The notes under the pieces are model-generated. The model saw nothing but the letters and a program-made list of their open reading frames with translations, ran no database searches and was not told the DNA's origin. Positions 23,460 through 35,895 of a stretch of DNA of 64,000 nucleotides are shown in pieces. Source of the stretch: Adiantum capillus-veneris (lineage: Eukaryota; Streptophyta; Polypodiopsida; Polypodiales; Pteridaceae); assembly GCA_014529385.2 (NCBI GenBank), contig CM043966.1:41357537-41421536 (forward strand), read 5' to 3'. The position numbers were made by a program, and so were the translations under genes. Position 1 is the stretch's first letter; every line of letters begins with the position of its first letter.

Positions 23460-25690
23460 AAGGTGCCAAAGGTTTTGCCTTATGGTCCTAGATTTAGCCA
23501 AGTGGTCAACACATATAGGACCAAGTGCACACTGTGCCACAAAACTTGGCCACCACTTCACTTGCCAAAGTTTAGGCCACATGGTCAATCCTAAGTTTCC
23601 AATGTTCTTATTATGTCACCTTTTGCCTCGTGGAAAACCTAGGCTTGTTTTCACATACTCAAGCACTTCAAGCCATAATAAATTTTCATTACTCTTCGGC
23701 AACCCTTTTGTTCAAGTCTTTGAAAAAACGTTGCTTAAGGCCACCCTAAACCATTTTCATTTAGGGGTGTTTAAAACTAGCTTTTTGGCAATTCGAGAAG
23801 AAAATGGTCAAAGTTTTATACTTAGTTTTAACCACTTGACCAATTCAAATATTGGAAAGCAAGGTCTTGTAATACTTTTCTTTGGACATCACACATTAAA
23901 ACTAGGTCCCTCACTTGTCCAAGCTATGCTCTAATACAATAAAGGGCTTTTGGTTTCAAGATGCACCACTTTCCCAACCTTGATTCCATTAAAGAAGCTA
24001 CCTCTACTTAGACATTTAATAGCAAGGTCCTGTAGCAGTTCACATTGAACATTTTCCATGGCAGCTAGGTCCACCACTTATCTAAGCTATGCTCTAATAC
24101 AGTAAGGGGGTTTTGGTTTCAAGATCCACCACTTGTCCAAACTTGATTTGGGAAGCAAGGTCCTATAATAGTTTGCTTTGGACATTCACCATTACAACTA
24201 AGTCCACGACTTCTCCAAGCTATGTTCTAATACACTAAGGACGTTTTGGTTTGAAGGAGAACCACTTGTACGACTTTGTTTTTGGAAGTAAGGTCTTTAC
24301 ATAGTTCACCTTGGACCTTGGACATTGGATACTACAACTAAGCCCACCACTTGTCCAAGCTATCCTCTATATATAGCCAAAGGGTTTGGGTTTCAAGATT
24401 CACCACTTTTCCAACCTTTCTTCCATTAAAGAAAGGAGGGGCATTATAACTAGGTCCACCAATTGTCCAAGATATGCTCTGATATAGAAAGGGGATTTTG
24501 GTTTCAATAATCCACCACGTGTTCAACCTTGCAAGACTCAAGGGATACTTGGACATTGGAAAGCATAGTCCTATAGTAGTTGATAGGTGGCAGTGGGTAT
24601 AACAACTAGGTCCAACCTATGCTCTGATATAGCAAAGAGGCTTTGGTTTCAAGGTCCACCACTTGTCCAACCTTGCTTCCATTAAAGAAATGAGGGGCTA
24701 CGTAAACATTGGCAAGCAAGGTAGAAAGGTCCTAAGGTATTTCACCTTGGATATTGGGCATTATGACTAGGTCCACCACTTGTCCAAGCTATGCTCTGAT
24801 ATAGAAAGGGGATTTTCGTTTCAAGGTCCACCACGTGTTCAACCTTGCAAGACTCAAGGGATACTTGGACATTGGAAAGCATAGTCCTATAGTAGTTGAT
24901 AGGTGGCAGTGGGTATTACAACTAGGTCCAACCTATGCTCTCATATAGCAAAGCCGCTTTAGTTTCAAGGTCCACCACTTGTCCAACCTTGCTTCCATTA
25001 AAGAAATGAGGGGCTACGTAAACATTGGCAAGCAAGTTAGCAAGGTCCTAAGGTGTTTCACCTTGGATATTGGGCATTATAATTAGGTCCACCACTTGTC
25101 CAAGCTATGGTCTGATATAGAAAGGGGATTTTCGTTTCAAGGTCCACCACGTGTTCAACCTTGAAAGACTCAAGGGATACTTGGACATTGGAAAGCATAG
25201 ACCTATAGTAGTTGATAGGTGGCAGTGGGTATTACAACTAGGTCCAACCTATGCTCTCATATAGCAAAGAGGCTTTGGTTTCAAGGTCCACCACTTGTCC
25301 AACCTTACTTCCATTAAATAAACGAGGGGCTACGTAAACATTGGCAATCAAGGTAGCAAGGTCCTAAGGTATTTCACCTTGGATATTGGGCATTATAACT
25401 AGGTCCACCACTTGTCCAAGCTATGCTCTGATATAGAAAGGGGATTTTTGTTTCAAGGTCCACCACGTGTTCAACCTTGAAAGCCTCAAGGGATACTTGG
25501 ACATTGGAAAGCATAGTCCTATTGTAGTTGATAGGTGGTAGTGGGTATTACAACTAGGTCCACCACTTGTCCAACCTATGCTCTAATATAGCAAGGATGC
25601 TTTGGTTTCAAGATCCACCATAATTTCCAACCTTGCTTCCATTAATATAGCAAGGAGGATTTGGTCTCAAGGTTCACCACTTGTCCAACC
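23460..25690 (+). repeat. Second satellite family with 316-bp units
   Basis: Degenerate sequence from 23460 grades into a regular array. Anchors of the form AAAGGGGATTTT occur at about 24494, 24811, 25127 and 25443, a spacing of 316-317 bp. Each unit carries three or four core motifs (GGTCCACCACTTGTCC, and GGTCCACCACGTGTTCAACC with a CACGTG box) in tails unrelated to the main array. A 150-codon frame at 23482-23934 consists of diverged motif sequence. The array runs up to about 100 bp from the start codon of the next gene. Confidence 0.88.
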
Positions 25691-25785
25691 TATGCAAACC
25701 TTTTCCATGTTGTAGCATGATTTTTTGTTTGAAGAGTATTTTTCTATAACTATGGATTTAACAATGTAATCTTTTTCACTTACAG

Positions 25786-28700
25786 GATGGACTTTGAATC
25801 TGGGGAGAAAGTACATATGATACTTGACAATAAAATTGTTGGTATTGGCTGTGTGTGTAGAATAGATCCAGATTCCACTTGTGGTGGTACAAAGATAGGG
25901 CAAGGAAATGTCTCCATACTAGTGGAGGAATGCTTGAAGGATGTGGTCCTACCTTTTCCTACAATGGATACTTCATCTCTCCAAGGCTCATTATGGAGTG
26001 CTGTTCGATGGTCAAAGCTTCTTTTGCAATCTTTTGTATTAAATGGGAACTTAATTGATCCACAGGAAAGCTACAATGGTGATGAAGAACATGATCATTC
26101 TGATCCTCTAGTTACAGATGCAATACCTATGACAAGCCTAGAATTTGAAGCAATGATTCGAGAGTCTTGGAGAAATCAGAGGGTCCTTTTAAAAGATGAC
26201 ACAATGATGCAAACCATGAATGAAGGGACCATCTTATATGTATTTCCACATGATTATGTCAACTTTCAGGAACTTGGTCCTGATTGTGTGGGTGTGGGTA
26301 TTGAAAGAGAAAATGCAAGCATTGATGATGTGGTTGAAGTGGGTAGCATCACTTTGCTAAAGTGGCCCATCAAGCAGACAACAATGTTGAATGGGAGCCC
26401 ATTACAACGATTTGTTCCTGTTGATGGCATGCATTCTATATATGAGGATGTATCCAACGATGACAATGTTGGAAAAAAACTTGATGGGAGTAATGTTGTC
26501 CAGTTGTCAAGGAAGAGACGATACACTTTCATGAACAGGACTCAAAAATCAAAAGCAGCACCAGCTTCGACTTTTTACTTTTCAAACAAATCAATTCAAA
26601 TGGTATCATGCATTGATTGTTGTGCACAAAAATATTGCCAGTTTGCAGATCGTGATATGGTGACAAGGTTACGACAACAGTTTTGGGGAGAGTCTCAAAA
26701 ATCACGCACTAATTATGTTTATGATGTTCTTTCTATATGTTATCAGAAAGATGAGAAGTCACGATACCAATTCAGGCTAAATGGCTCTATTGTTTGTTGT
26801 AGAGCATGGTATGAGCTACATGGAATACCAAAGACATCATTTTATCGATACAAGGAGAACTTTGAAAATGGTGTGCGCCAATATCTACATGGGAACACAT
26901 GTACATTGAGAAGGGGACTTCAACATACTAGTTTAGCAAGAGCACTACTAAATGAGTTTGTGGAAAACAACTCTGAGAAGATGCCACATAGAAGTAGAAC
27001 ACTGCAAGATGGCTCAAGAGAGACTCAATTGGTGATTCCATCAACATACAAACAAGTGGATATTTTATGTGAAATCAACACGACACTTGACCAAATGGGC
27101 TATGAGAAGAAGCTATCCCAATCTTCTTTTGGTAGAATTTGGAACAAAGAGTACCCACATGTCACTTTAACAAAGACGAGTGAGTTCTCTAAGTGCAATA
27201 TTTGTAGCTCAATCAAGGCAAGGTTAGAAGCTAAACCTTCTCTTGAAGAGAGAGCTCTTCTCTTGAGGGAGAGAGAAGTTCACATGGCACAACAAAAGAG
27301 TTGCAGAAGCCTATATTATGCATGGCGCACGTATTCAGAAACTCAACCACAAAAATATGTATGCATAATCCATGATAAGATGGATCAAAAGAAGACTGCC
27401 ATTCCTAGATTACGCATTGTTCCCAAGGGTGTGGATTCAGGATATAATCTGCAGGTGGCATTGATTGGCATGATCACTCATGGACATGGAAAAGGTCATT
27501 ACGGACACTTTGTCTTGAATGGTTTGTGGCCAGCTGATCCAAATCTTACAATTGGCTCAATTGCTAATTGTTTACATAACCTAGAGAGGATAGATAAGCA
27601 TCCTCTTGGTGATCTAGTAACAAATGGACTTCCAAGGAGCAATATTTCACTACTACATGCTTTGAACTCAAGGGATGCTTTGGACTACCATAACTTGAGT
27701 GATGGAAAAGAACCCATTGTGCAGTTGTCAGAAATTGCAGAAGAGGAATTGGGGTCAACATTTCGCAGATTGCCAGAGAACTTGTTGCTACAATTGGATA
27801 ATTGTGCAGGGGAAAACAAAAATCGATACTTATTTGCCTATTTGTCAATGCTTGTTGCAAGGGGTGTTTTCAAAACCATCCAGCTAGGATTTTTAATGGT
27901 TGGCCATACACATGAGGACATAGACGCCATGTTTAGTAGGTTTTCAGAGAAGCTGAGAGTTACACAAACCTATACTTTGCCACATTTGATGGATACATTA
28001 CAAAACAGCTCATCTTCATCTCCAGGTCCATTTTTTCTCACAAAGATCCCCGATTTCAAGCAATATTGTGATGGCTATCTTTGTGATGGACAAGACATAC
28101 TTGTTGGACATTCCAAACCTCTTCAGTTCAGGTTCTTTATGCAGGATGAGACACCAATGATGCAATATAAGGCACATGTAGGTGTATCAAGTTGGAGTGG
28201 AAGTATTCGCCTTTGGAAAACAAACACAGAATTCAAGCCAATGTTACCACATGGAGATCCACCTCTAGTACAAATGGCGGAGTATGTCAAGGCCCACGAA
28301 GAAGTCATTTTGGGGCTAAAGAACTATATAAAATTTTGGAAAAATTTAGGGAATGGTTCAAGTATTGCGCGATATTATAGACCCGTGATAGATTATTGGA
28401 CTAAGGTAATTGAAGAGATTGGAAAAGCAATCATATCAGAGGGAGTCTTGTATGAAATGTTTTGGCCAAAAACTCAAGAATATTCTCACCTACAAAGCAC
28501 TACAATGAATTTGCAACAAGGAGCAGAAAGATTCCTAGGCCTTGAAGAGTTGAACAATCATTTTTGTGGGCATCAACGAGATAGGCCAAGGGAAGAGTTT
28601 GACCCTATGTCTGATGTGCACCAAGGTGACTTTCTTATGCTTGTTCCGAGTGACACAGAAATCTATCCAGTGTGGCTTGCAATGGCTTTATCTGACATTG

Positions 28701-28879
28701 ATAATGAGCCTACATCACCAAACTACAAAAAAATCTTGATTCAATATTGGGCACCTTGCTCGAGAAAAAGTGGGATGACAGATACTCAAGCTTACAGCAA
28801 TTGTTGGAAGGGTTATTGGGCTGTCAACTATAAGGACCCACAAGTGTGGGAAACTATAGATGCAATTGTTTGGTCCTAG
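25786..28879 (+). CDS. Large DDE-transposase-like protein (DUF7869-like), intact
   Basis: A single open exon of 1030 codons from ATG 25787. The acceptor TTCACTTACAG ends at 25785, one base before the ATG, so at least one upstream leader exon exists. The N-terminal ~90 residues resemble a small beta-rich module found in plant transposon-associated proteins. A cysteine cluster follows (C275, C278, C279, C284), then a second pair (C470, C473). The C-terminal half has an RNase-H-like layout: HDKMD (D530/D533), LQLDNCAGENKN (D671) and GHTHEDID (H707, H709, E710, D711, D713), which could supply a DDE/DDD triad. This pattern matches the DUF7869-type family, thought to derive from DNA transposons. 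The absence of stops or shifts over 3.1 kb suggests recent activity or selection. Neither terminal inverted repeats nor target duplication were identified, so an active transposon versus a domesticated gene is open. Confidence 0.82.
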
Positions 28880-28908
28880 AGACCCAACAAAGAAGGACCA
28901 TTTTCTAG

Positions 28909-28914
28909 AATAAA
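28909..28914 (+). promoter_or_regulatory. Polyadenylation signal candidate
   Basis: AATAAA lies 30 bases after the stop codon of the DDE-like gene. T-rich and TGTA-containing sequence around 29050-29100 is a second plausible 3'-end region. From 28920 to 29350 no gene is seen and no satellite motif occurs, so the motif landscape ends with this gene. Confidence 0.45.
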
Positions 28915-29349
28915 GATTCCAGAAAGGCATGCTCTAAAAGCCAAAGAAGGCCTCACTCGTGCACATCAACCACACTTGGATCAAAGTTCAGATATGGTAT
29001 CAAATGTGGAGTAGAATTATGTGGAGTTTCTATTGTGACTATACTAGTCAGTTTGTAAACAAAATCTTTTTTGTATCTTCCTTTGTTTTATGTAATTTAT
29101 AGTTATTATTCAAATCCATGTGTTGTACATCCTCTTGACTTTTGGTGTTTATCAACACCACAATCCTATGAGATTTTCACTTTATTTACTAACCACACAC
29201 CTCAATTTTTCCCACTTTAAGTGGAAAATTCCCAAATTACATGAATTTAGTCGATTTGGAGATTCCCATAATGTGAGATTTTACCAAAATACCTAATATG
29301 GTCTTATCTCTTATAGCCTCCATGCACTAATCAGGTCAGCTACATCCCA

Positions 29350-30300
29350 CGGATTGACATTTTATGTCTGCGGTTTTCACTATGCTATCATCGATATGGT
29401 GAGGATTGGTAGCCAATCGACAACATTTCAAGATATGATTCATAAGACAATAGAGAAGACTATGCAGCTGTTCCACCACCATTTTTCATTTCTCTACAAA
29501 GAGGCCACCAATGATATACTTATTCAAACCATGTAGTGGCCTCTGCATTCACAACCGCCCTAAAGACTAGGCTACCAATGCCCATTGACCACATGTCATA
29601 TGTGCTGAAAACTCTCAAGAGCACAAAGAAAAACAAAGGAGTAAAGTACCTTGGAGCCCCCAAAGTTCTCACTAGAATTGCATACCATGTGGTGGGGATG
29701 GAAAACAAATTTCCACCGGCTCCAAAAGAAAATTTATTGTTTGAATCCATCTTGAAGTAAAGAAAGAGAGGAGGAAGAAGAAAACAAAGAGGGGTCACCT
29801 CCACTGCTTGGAAGATAAAAAAGAAGGCAACCCCAGACTGCTCCAAGAGAAAGCGAAGAAGAAAGTGATAAAGGATCGATGGAGGATCCCAAGGACGAGG
29901 AGTCTAAAGAAATCAAAGCAGATCCAAAGTTAAAAGAAGAAAATATAAAGAGAGAAAAGATGTAAGATCAAAGTGAGCTCGCCATCCCACACCAATTATC
30001 ATCAAGGAGCCATCACAAAGAGCGGATAGGCTCGAACAAGAAAATGAAGCCTTTGAGAGGGAATGAGGTCTGCAAGGGGACTTTGAGGAGTTTTGGAAAT
30101 TGAACACTCGAGCAAAGCTCATGACCAAAAACCCATTTTGTGATAAATATCCCCTTGTAGATCTAGAGAAATTCTATCAAGAAGAGGAGATGGCATGAGC
30201 TCAAGAGGAAGTTGGAACCTTAGACTTGCCCACCACACAACCTGAAGATTTACCACCATCACCAGCTATTGCACAAGGATCGGTGCTGAAATTTGCCCTG
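29350..30300 (+). pseudogene. Degenerate coding-like sequence, unidentified
   Basis: Plus-strand fragments look coding-like: codons from about 29536 to 29757, and a charged stretch after 29880 beginning MEDPKDEESKE, broken by several stops. Composition is acidic/lysine-rich and resembles the decayed accessory parts of plant LTR retrotransposons, but no motif is diagnostic. It may be the remains of an element into or beside which the gypsy element landed. Confidence 0.3.
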
Positions 30301-30346
30301 CTCACTGGCTGATTCCACCAGTGGTCTAGACAAGAGGTTGTTCTAA

Positions 30347-31633
30347 CTAGCCAGCTGAAGTCTGGTCTGTTGGAGTCTTTTTAACAGACACTGTTTTGAC
30401 TTGACTTTCCAACTGCCTAAGGAAAGCACTACTTTTGGACAATGTAGTTTTTGGTCTTTTTGAACTTCCAGCCTCCTCTTGCATGGCTTTCCTCTTTTGT
30501 CCAGTGAGAGCTAACTGGTTGTCTAGGGATTCTTCATCTGATGATAAATCCACATTGTTAGTTACCGGAAAGGGCTTCTGGCTCCAGGCCATCCTTACCT
30601 GGTCATAAGCGTCCGGAGAAGTTGCCCAGTAAAGGAACTGCCAAACATACCAAGCTTTGAAAACACTTTGGGACTTCAACTTAGTAGTCTGTTGAAGTAC
30701 ATTATGTGACAGAATCTGACACAGATTGATAGGAACTGTGGAATCCAATCTTTTTGCTAGTAACATAGCAAACAATTTTTTCTGACACATAAGTTGGGTT
30801 ATTTTTGAGACTTCATAGCTTCAGCTACAAAGCGATAAGCAGCAGGAATGTCCAGACCTACTACTACTGGAACCCCTTGCACACTGGCTTTGCATTTCTT
30901 CTTGGCAGCATCATCTTCTTTCAGAGCTGCACTGATGTGTTCTGTTGTTGCTACAAATGGATTTGGCTCATTTGGCATCTTGAATGCAAAAGCAATTTTC
31001 TCAGGTGTTATCGACACCTTTCTACCGTAGACCATAGCACTTCCATCCTCCTTATTGAAGGAATCAAGAACCTGTCTAATGATAGCTGTGTCAAACTCAG
31101 TTCTTGTAGCTTGCACAACCACATGCAAATCCCACAGTCGCAGTAACGCCTCGGCTTGCTTAGTAAACACATACCGCTGTATTTTACTGTGAGGAATAAG
31201 TGGAAGAGAAGCTTTTGCAGCAACAATAAGTGCTTGGGTTTCCTCTATAGTCTCTTGAAGCTTCAAATCCGTATCCTGGTGTTGCTGGTAAAGATAGACA
31301 GTAGTCAGCAGTTTCCTCAAACAAAGAAGTTTGTGGTTGTAGTGAATAAACTTCAGAGCTTGGCGATGGCGAATGGATAAGAGTAGGTAGACATCGTACA
31401 GGAGATTTACGAGGAAAAATACCTACACGCCTTACTGTTATAAGCATGTGTGCCATAAAAGCTCCACTACTTATCGTTCCTAGAGTCCTGTGTACCACAA
31501 ATGATGTGGCACACATGCATTGGATAGTCCTCTCCATATTCTCTGAAATGATTACCACTAATAGTCCAACTGACCCTTTTTCCCATAAAAGCTGATATTG
31601 ATTTTGACACTTTACTAATTTTGGTACTGCCAT
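30347..31633 (-). pseudogene. Extra ORF region downstream of gypsy integrase
   Basis: Three overlapping minus-strand frames (31184-31633, 30799-31320, 30347-30790) read in the same direction as the gypsy polyprotein and follow its integrase. The middle frame is alpha-helical and lacks known motifs. The last frame has an acidic serine stretch, then a basic KR-rich patch (GQKRKAMQEE, SSKRPKTT) that could be a nuclear localisation signal. Position and orientation match the additional ORF known after integrase in some plant gypsy lineages. I do not recognise an envelope signature. Broken by frame changes, so non-functional as it stands. Confidence 0.5.
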
Positions 31634-31737
31634 GGTGTTATAGTATTGAGACTTTTTTGACTGGCTCTAGAACTCGCTGTACATGAAAAAGACTTAAAAT
31701 AGCTGATTCTAGAATTTCCTGGTCCTCAGTTCCCAAA

Positions 31738-32839
31738 CTACCAGTACCCTGATTTTTGGAAGTCTCTCTGTCCTGAATAATAAAGCTTGATTTTAGCCCC
31801 ATTATATACCCCTGGCAACAGTAATCCAGATAAATCTTTCAATCTTACTATGCCATTGGAGAACACCCAATTAACTTTGTATGGACCTGCCCAAGCTATC
31901 TTTAAATTTGTTTTCTTAGGGCCTAGCTTTGATTGATATAACAGTACCAAATCTCCTTTCTAAAACTCCCTGACTTTGATTTGTATGTCATGCCAGTGTT
32001 TCCTTCTTTGTTGAACAATTTCTTGTTCCAGCATAGCCCTCTGCCTTAACTCATCCAACTGTGTTAACTCCTCCAATCTCTGTTTTAGATTGTGATTAAA
32101 ATCCAACCCATACTCGACTGCCATCCTGAGACTGGGTATGACAAATTCGATAGGCACAACAGCTTTGGTGCCATACACCATTCTAAATGGTGTCAATCTC
32201 GTGGTGACCTTATAAGATGTCCGCTATGCCCAGAGACCTGTTTGAAGTTTCAAGTCCCACTGGTGTGGCTCTTTCTACACAATCTTAGTGAGAATACTCT
32301 TGACAGTCGTGTTACTGCTTTCGGCTTGCCCATTGCATCTAGGATAATATGGTGTTGATTTCCGATGCTTGATTGAAAGCATATCCATGAGAAATAGTGT
32401 CATTGATAAAATGCGTACCTTGATCTGACACAATCTCCACAAGACATCCATATCAACAAACAATATTTTCAAATAGAAACATAGCAGTGGATTTTGCCGT
32501 GTTGTCAGGAAGAGCCTTAGCTTCTACCCATTTGGTCACATAACAAGTAGCCATCAATATATACCTATTCTTCCTTTGAGTAATTTTCTTGAAGGGACCC
32601 ATAAAATCTAGACCCCATTTCATAAAAACACCCAGTGGCTGAACCGGAGTGAGAGGAGTCATATCTGTTGCCATGGGTCTGCCCATTCTTTGGCATATAT
32701 CACAAGTTTTACAAAATCTTCTGACATCAGATATTGAGGTCTGCCACCACAAACCAGCCTGCAGAATCTTTTTAGAAGTGATATCAGTAGAAAAATGTCC
32801 CCCAGAATCCCCATTATGTGCCTCCAAAATAACTTGCAT
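31738..32839 (-). pseudogene. Gypsy integrase
   Basis: Several frames together give an integrase. A zinc-binding region with CKTCDICQR and upstream histidines (HNGDSGGH) is at 32650-32839. The core has GLDFMGPF and CYVTKWVEA at 32500-32620. The middle part, with the conserved proline/cysteine-rich YYPRCNGQAES, is at 32300-32400. The C-terminal part has MTPFRMVYG at 32150-32196 and a GPYKV stretch at 31850-31880, typical of the GPY/F module. Frame breaks occur near 32460, 32200 and 31955. Integrase inserts the retroelement cDNA into chromosomal DNA; this copy is inactive. Confidence 0.88.
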
Positions 32840-33484
32840 TCATCCCTCCATAGGCACACATCTGCAAAGAACCCCATCGACTTTTAATCTGTAAAGTGAT
32901 CCTCCAATGATGGTGAACTTCAGACTCTTAATAATCAAAGCCTTCTTCTGATTCTGAGTCCAGTTATCTGGGAATCCTCCCTTAGAAATAAATTGATGTA
33001 CCTCATACAATTCTGGATCAGTTGATTTTGCCACTGTTACCTGAAATAGTTCTGCATCCACTGGCTCGTCTCTTAAAGACACCTCAAAGTAGCCATCTGT
33101 ACTTGTGGATAGGAAATCAGTAGCACAATGGTTTTTGCTGGGCTTATGGAAGATACAAAATTCAAATTCCATCAAGAACATCATCCAGCGTATCAGTCTG
33201 CCTTGAATAATGACTTTATTGATCAGAAACAATAAGGCTTGATGATCCACATAAAAATGAAATAGCTTGCCCAGCAAATAATGTCTGAATTTGGTAGCAC
33301 TAAAAACCATCCCTAAGGCTTCTCTTTCAATAGTTGTATACCCTTGTTCAGCCTGACTAACCCTACGACTGGCAAAGTATACTAGATAATCAGTTCTTCC
33401 TTCTAGCTGAGCCAGTATTGCTCCCATCACCAGTCTTGAAGCATCGACATGTACATGAAAATGACTTCTCAATTTGGTTGTCAA
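32840..33484 (-). pseudogene. Gypsy RNase H domain
   Basis: An open frame of 214 codons contains HVDASRLVMGAILAQ (first catalytic aspartate), the IEREALGMVF stretch (catalytic glutamate) and YVDHQALLFL (catalytic aspartate), followed by a tether region leading to integrase. The order RT-RNase H-integrase confirms Ty3/gypsy. This is the longest uninterrupted part of the element. RNase H removes the RNA strand of the replication hybrid. Confidence 0.88.
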
Positions 33485-33512
33485 AGAACTGGCTTACTGG
33501 TAATAGCATTCT

Positions 33513-34221
33513 TTAAATTCTAGAAACTTTCATCAGTCCAACTGAACTTTCTAGTCTTCTTTGTAAGTTCATACAAAGGTAATGCCTGGGAAGCAAACTT
33601 GTGCATAAATCATCGATAAAAATTGATATATCCCAGAAAAGAGCTTGACTCTGACACATTCCGAGGCACCTTGGCCTGTTGGACACACTGGATCTTGTCA
33701 TTGGCCATTTCTATACCTTTCCTGGACACTACATGTCCCATTAGTTGTCCTTTCCAGACTAAGAAAACATATTTGAATGGGTCTAACAGATCCTCTTTTC
33801 CTAACAGTGCTAGAAAACCATTTTAAGAAAAAGTAAATGCTTCTCCTCCATTGAATATATAGTAAAATCATCCATAAATATGGCAAGGAATCGGTGAAGG
33901 AATTCACTGAATATTTCCATCATATGTCGTTGAAAAGTGGCTGGTGCGTTGCAAAGACCAAATGCATTACCAGATACATGAATGCTCCCCACTCAGTAAT
34001 AAAAGTGGTTTTACTCCGGTCTTCAAGATCAATCTGTAAGTGGTTATAGCCATATAACCATCCATAAAGCTATACATCTCATATCCTGCAATTTTATCAA
34101 GCAACATATCCGTGAAGGGTAATGGGAATGGATCCTTAATTGTTTGAGCGTTCAGATTCCTATAATCTACACACACTATGAGCTTTCCATTTTTCTTGCG
34201 TACCACCACAATAGGGAACAA
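33513..34221 (-). pseudogene. Gypsy reverse transcriptase
   Basis: Fragments in different frames carry the RT signature: VRKKNGKLIVCVDYRNLNA and DPFPLPFTD at 34110-34221, MYSFMDGY (motif A) at about 34070, GLCNAPATFQR at about 33950, and the FMDDF active-site box at about 33880 (FMDD instead of YMDD/YVDD). Several frameshifts and an early stop near 34000 break the domain. RT copies the element RNA into DNA. Confidence 0.88.
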
Positions 34222-34553
34222 CTAGTCACTACTGGCTACTTCAGTAATGAACCCAGCCTTTAGAATGTTATCAATCTCTTCCTTGACCTTCTTAGTGTAA
34301 TTTGGATTCATTCATTATTGCTGCAGCCGTACTGGTCTAGCATCTGGTTTCAATGATATTCAATGTTGACATACTTTTGGATTTACTCCATTAAGATCAG
34401 TATACTACCATGCGAACACATCCTTGTACTGTTGGAACATATGTCGGGCCTTCTCTTTCATATTAAGATTCAGATGCTTGTTGACTTTGATCAATCTAGG
34501 ATTTTCCTCACAACCTAAATTCCATTCCTCTATTTCTTGATCATCTGGAATAA

Positions 34554-35434
34554 CTAGTTAGGCCCTCCGTCTTTTTTCTTGGTTGACTCCTCAGCGTAAT
34601 CCCAAGACGGTCCCCTGATCTCTGAACTACTATTCTGATTTTCAGTAACTTCTTCCAAGAGTATTTGTTCAGAATCCATTGGTATACTGGAATTAATTGG
34701 TTCTTCTAACCTTCCAGTTAGCTGAACTGGCTGTTCTCCAAAGTTCTGCTCAGTGAACTGGTCTAGAAATTGCTTCTTTTGATTTTCTGCCTGATCTTTG
34801 TCCAGTAACACTGCGTTGAGATCTATCTCGGTTAATTGGAAAATATTTATTGTTGCCAGCATTCTCTCAATTTTCTTCACCTTATACTTTTGGCATAGCT
34901 CTTCAGGTCTCAGCTCCTTTTTCCAGCTCCTAGTGTAGTTCATCTGAATCTGAATTCTACTACTGGCACCTTGTATTGTCAGAGTCTAATTAGCATAGTC
35001 GTGAACAGCCTGTGACGTTTGCAACCATGGGTGCCCCAATAGCATTCCATACGTGCCTTGCACGTCCAATACTAGGAAGCTAGTTTTGAACTTTTCCTTG
35101 CCACTCTTATCTGCATACCTTCTATCATACCAATTGCCTGCACTACCTGATGGTCCGCCATTCGAACTTTCAAAGGTGCAAGTTTCAGATTTGTAATTCC
35201 CATCTGTTGCTAAAGATGTGTCCCCAGGATGTTTACCCCTGCTCCTCCATCTAGTATGACACCAGATAGTGGCTCCCATTGTTTCCTAACTTTATAATCT
35301 ACCTGGATCACTAGCACTTCATCATCTCTGATAGCAGCCAAGTCAACCGTTCTGGCTTGTGCCTCAGTCTTCCTTCCTTGTCTAATGAAATTCACTACTT
35401 CAGGAAAAGTTTTTCTAATGTCCTCTAACTCCAC
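34554..35434 (-). pseudogene. Gypsy protease and linker to RT
   Basis: The pepsin-like aspartic protease has VILDGGAGVNILG (active-site DGG in place of the usual DTGA/DSGA) at 35220-35270, followed by a conserved stretch with RMADHQ, and later YGMLLGHPWL in the neighbouring frame at 34990-35050. The linker at 34554-34943 is acidic and glutamine-rich and lacks motifs. DGG protease sites of this kind are common in plant gypsy elements. Confidence 0.75.
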
Positions 35435-35895
35435 CGTGAGTTTTTGAATTTTGTCACAAATTTTGGCATGAATTTCCTCCTGCTCATGATCGGAGTTGCT
35501 ATCAGAAGTTGAAGAATTGGTAGTATCTGCATAATACCATTCCTTTGTTCTAGTGCTTTCAGCTTCCTTATCAGTCCCTGAACTTTAGCCAACATGGTCT
35601 CATGTGTTCAAGGCCTTAACTGATCTGGTTGTGCTTTCTCAGAAGACTTTGCTGATATCTTTTGAATTAACCGAGCATCAGAATTCTCTGGCTGCTCTGG
35701 CAGCTTCTTGTCCTAATCCTCTGTGATTTTTTCCGCCAATTCTCTCTGCTCCTGTCATTCATCAACCACCTTTTCTTTACCCTTGGCTTTCCACACCTCT
35801 CTCTATTGAGCCCATTTTCTACTTTCAGGATTGACTGGTTCTTCTAGGTTATCTAAGATTTCTTCAATCACTACCCCTTTGCTGCGTGTAACCGC

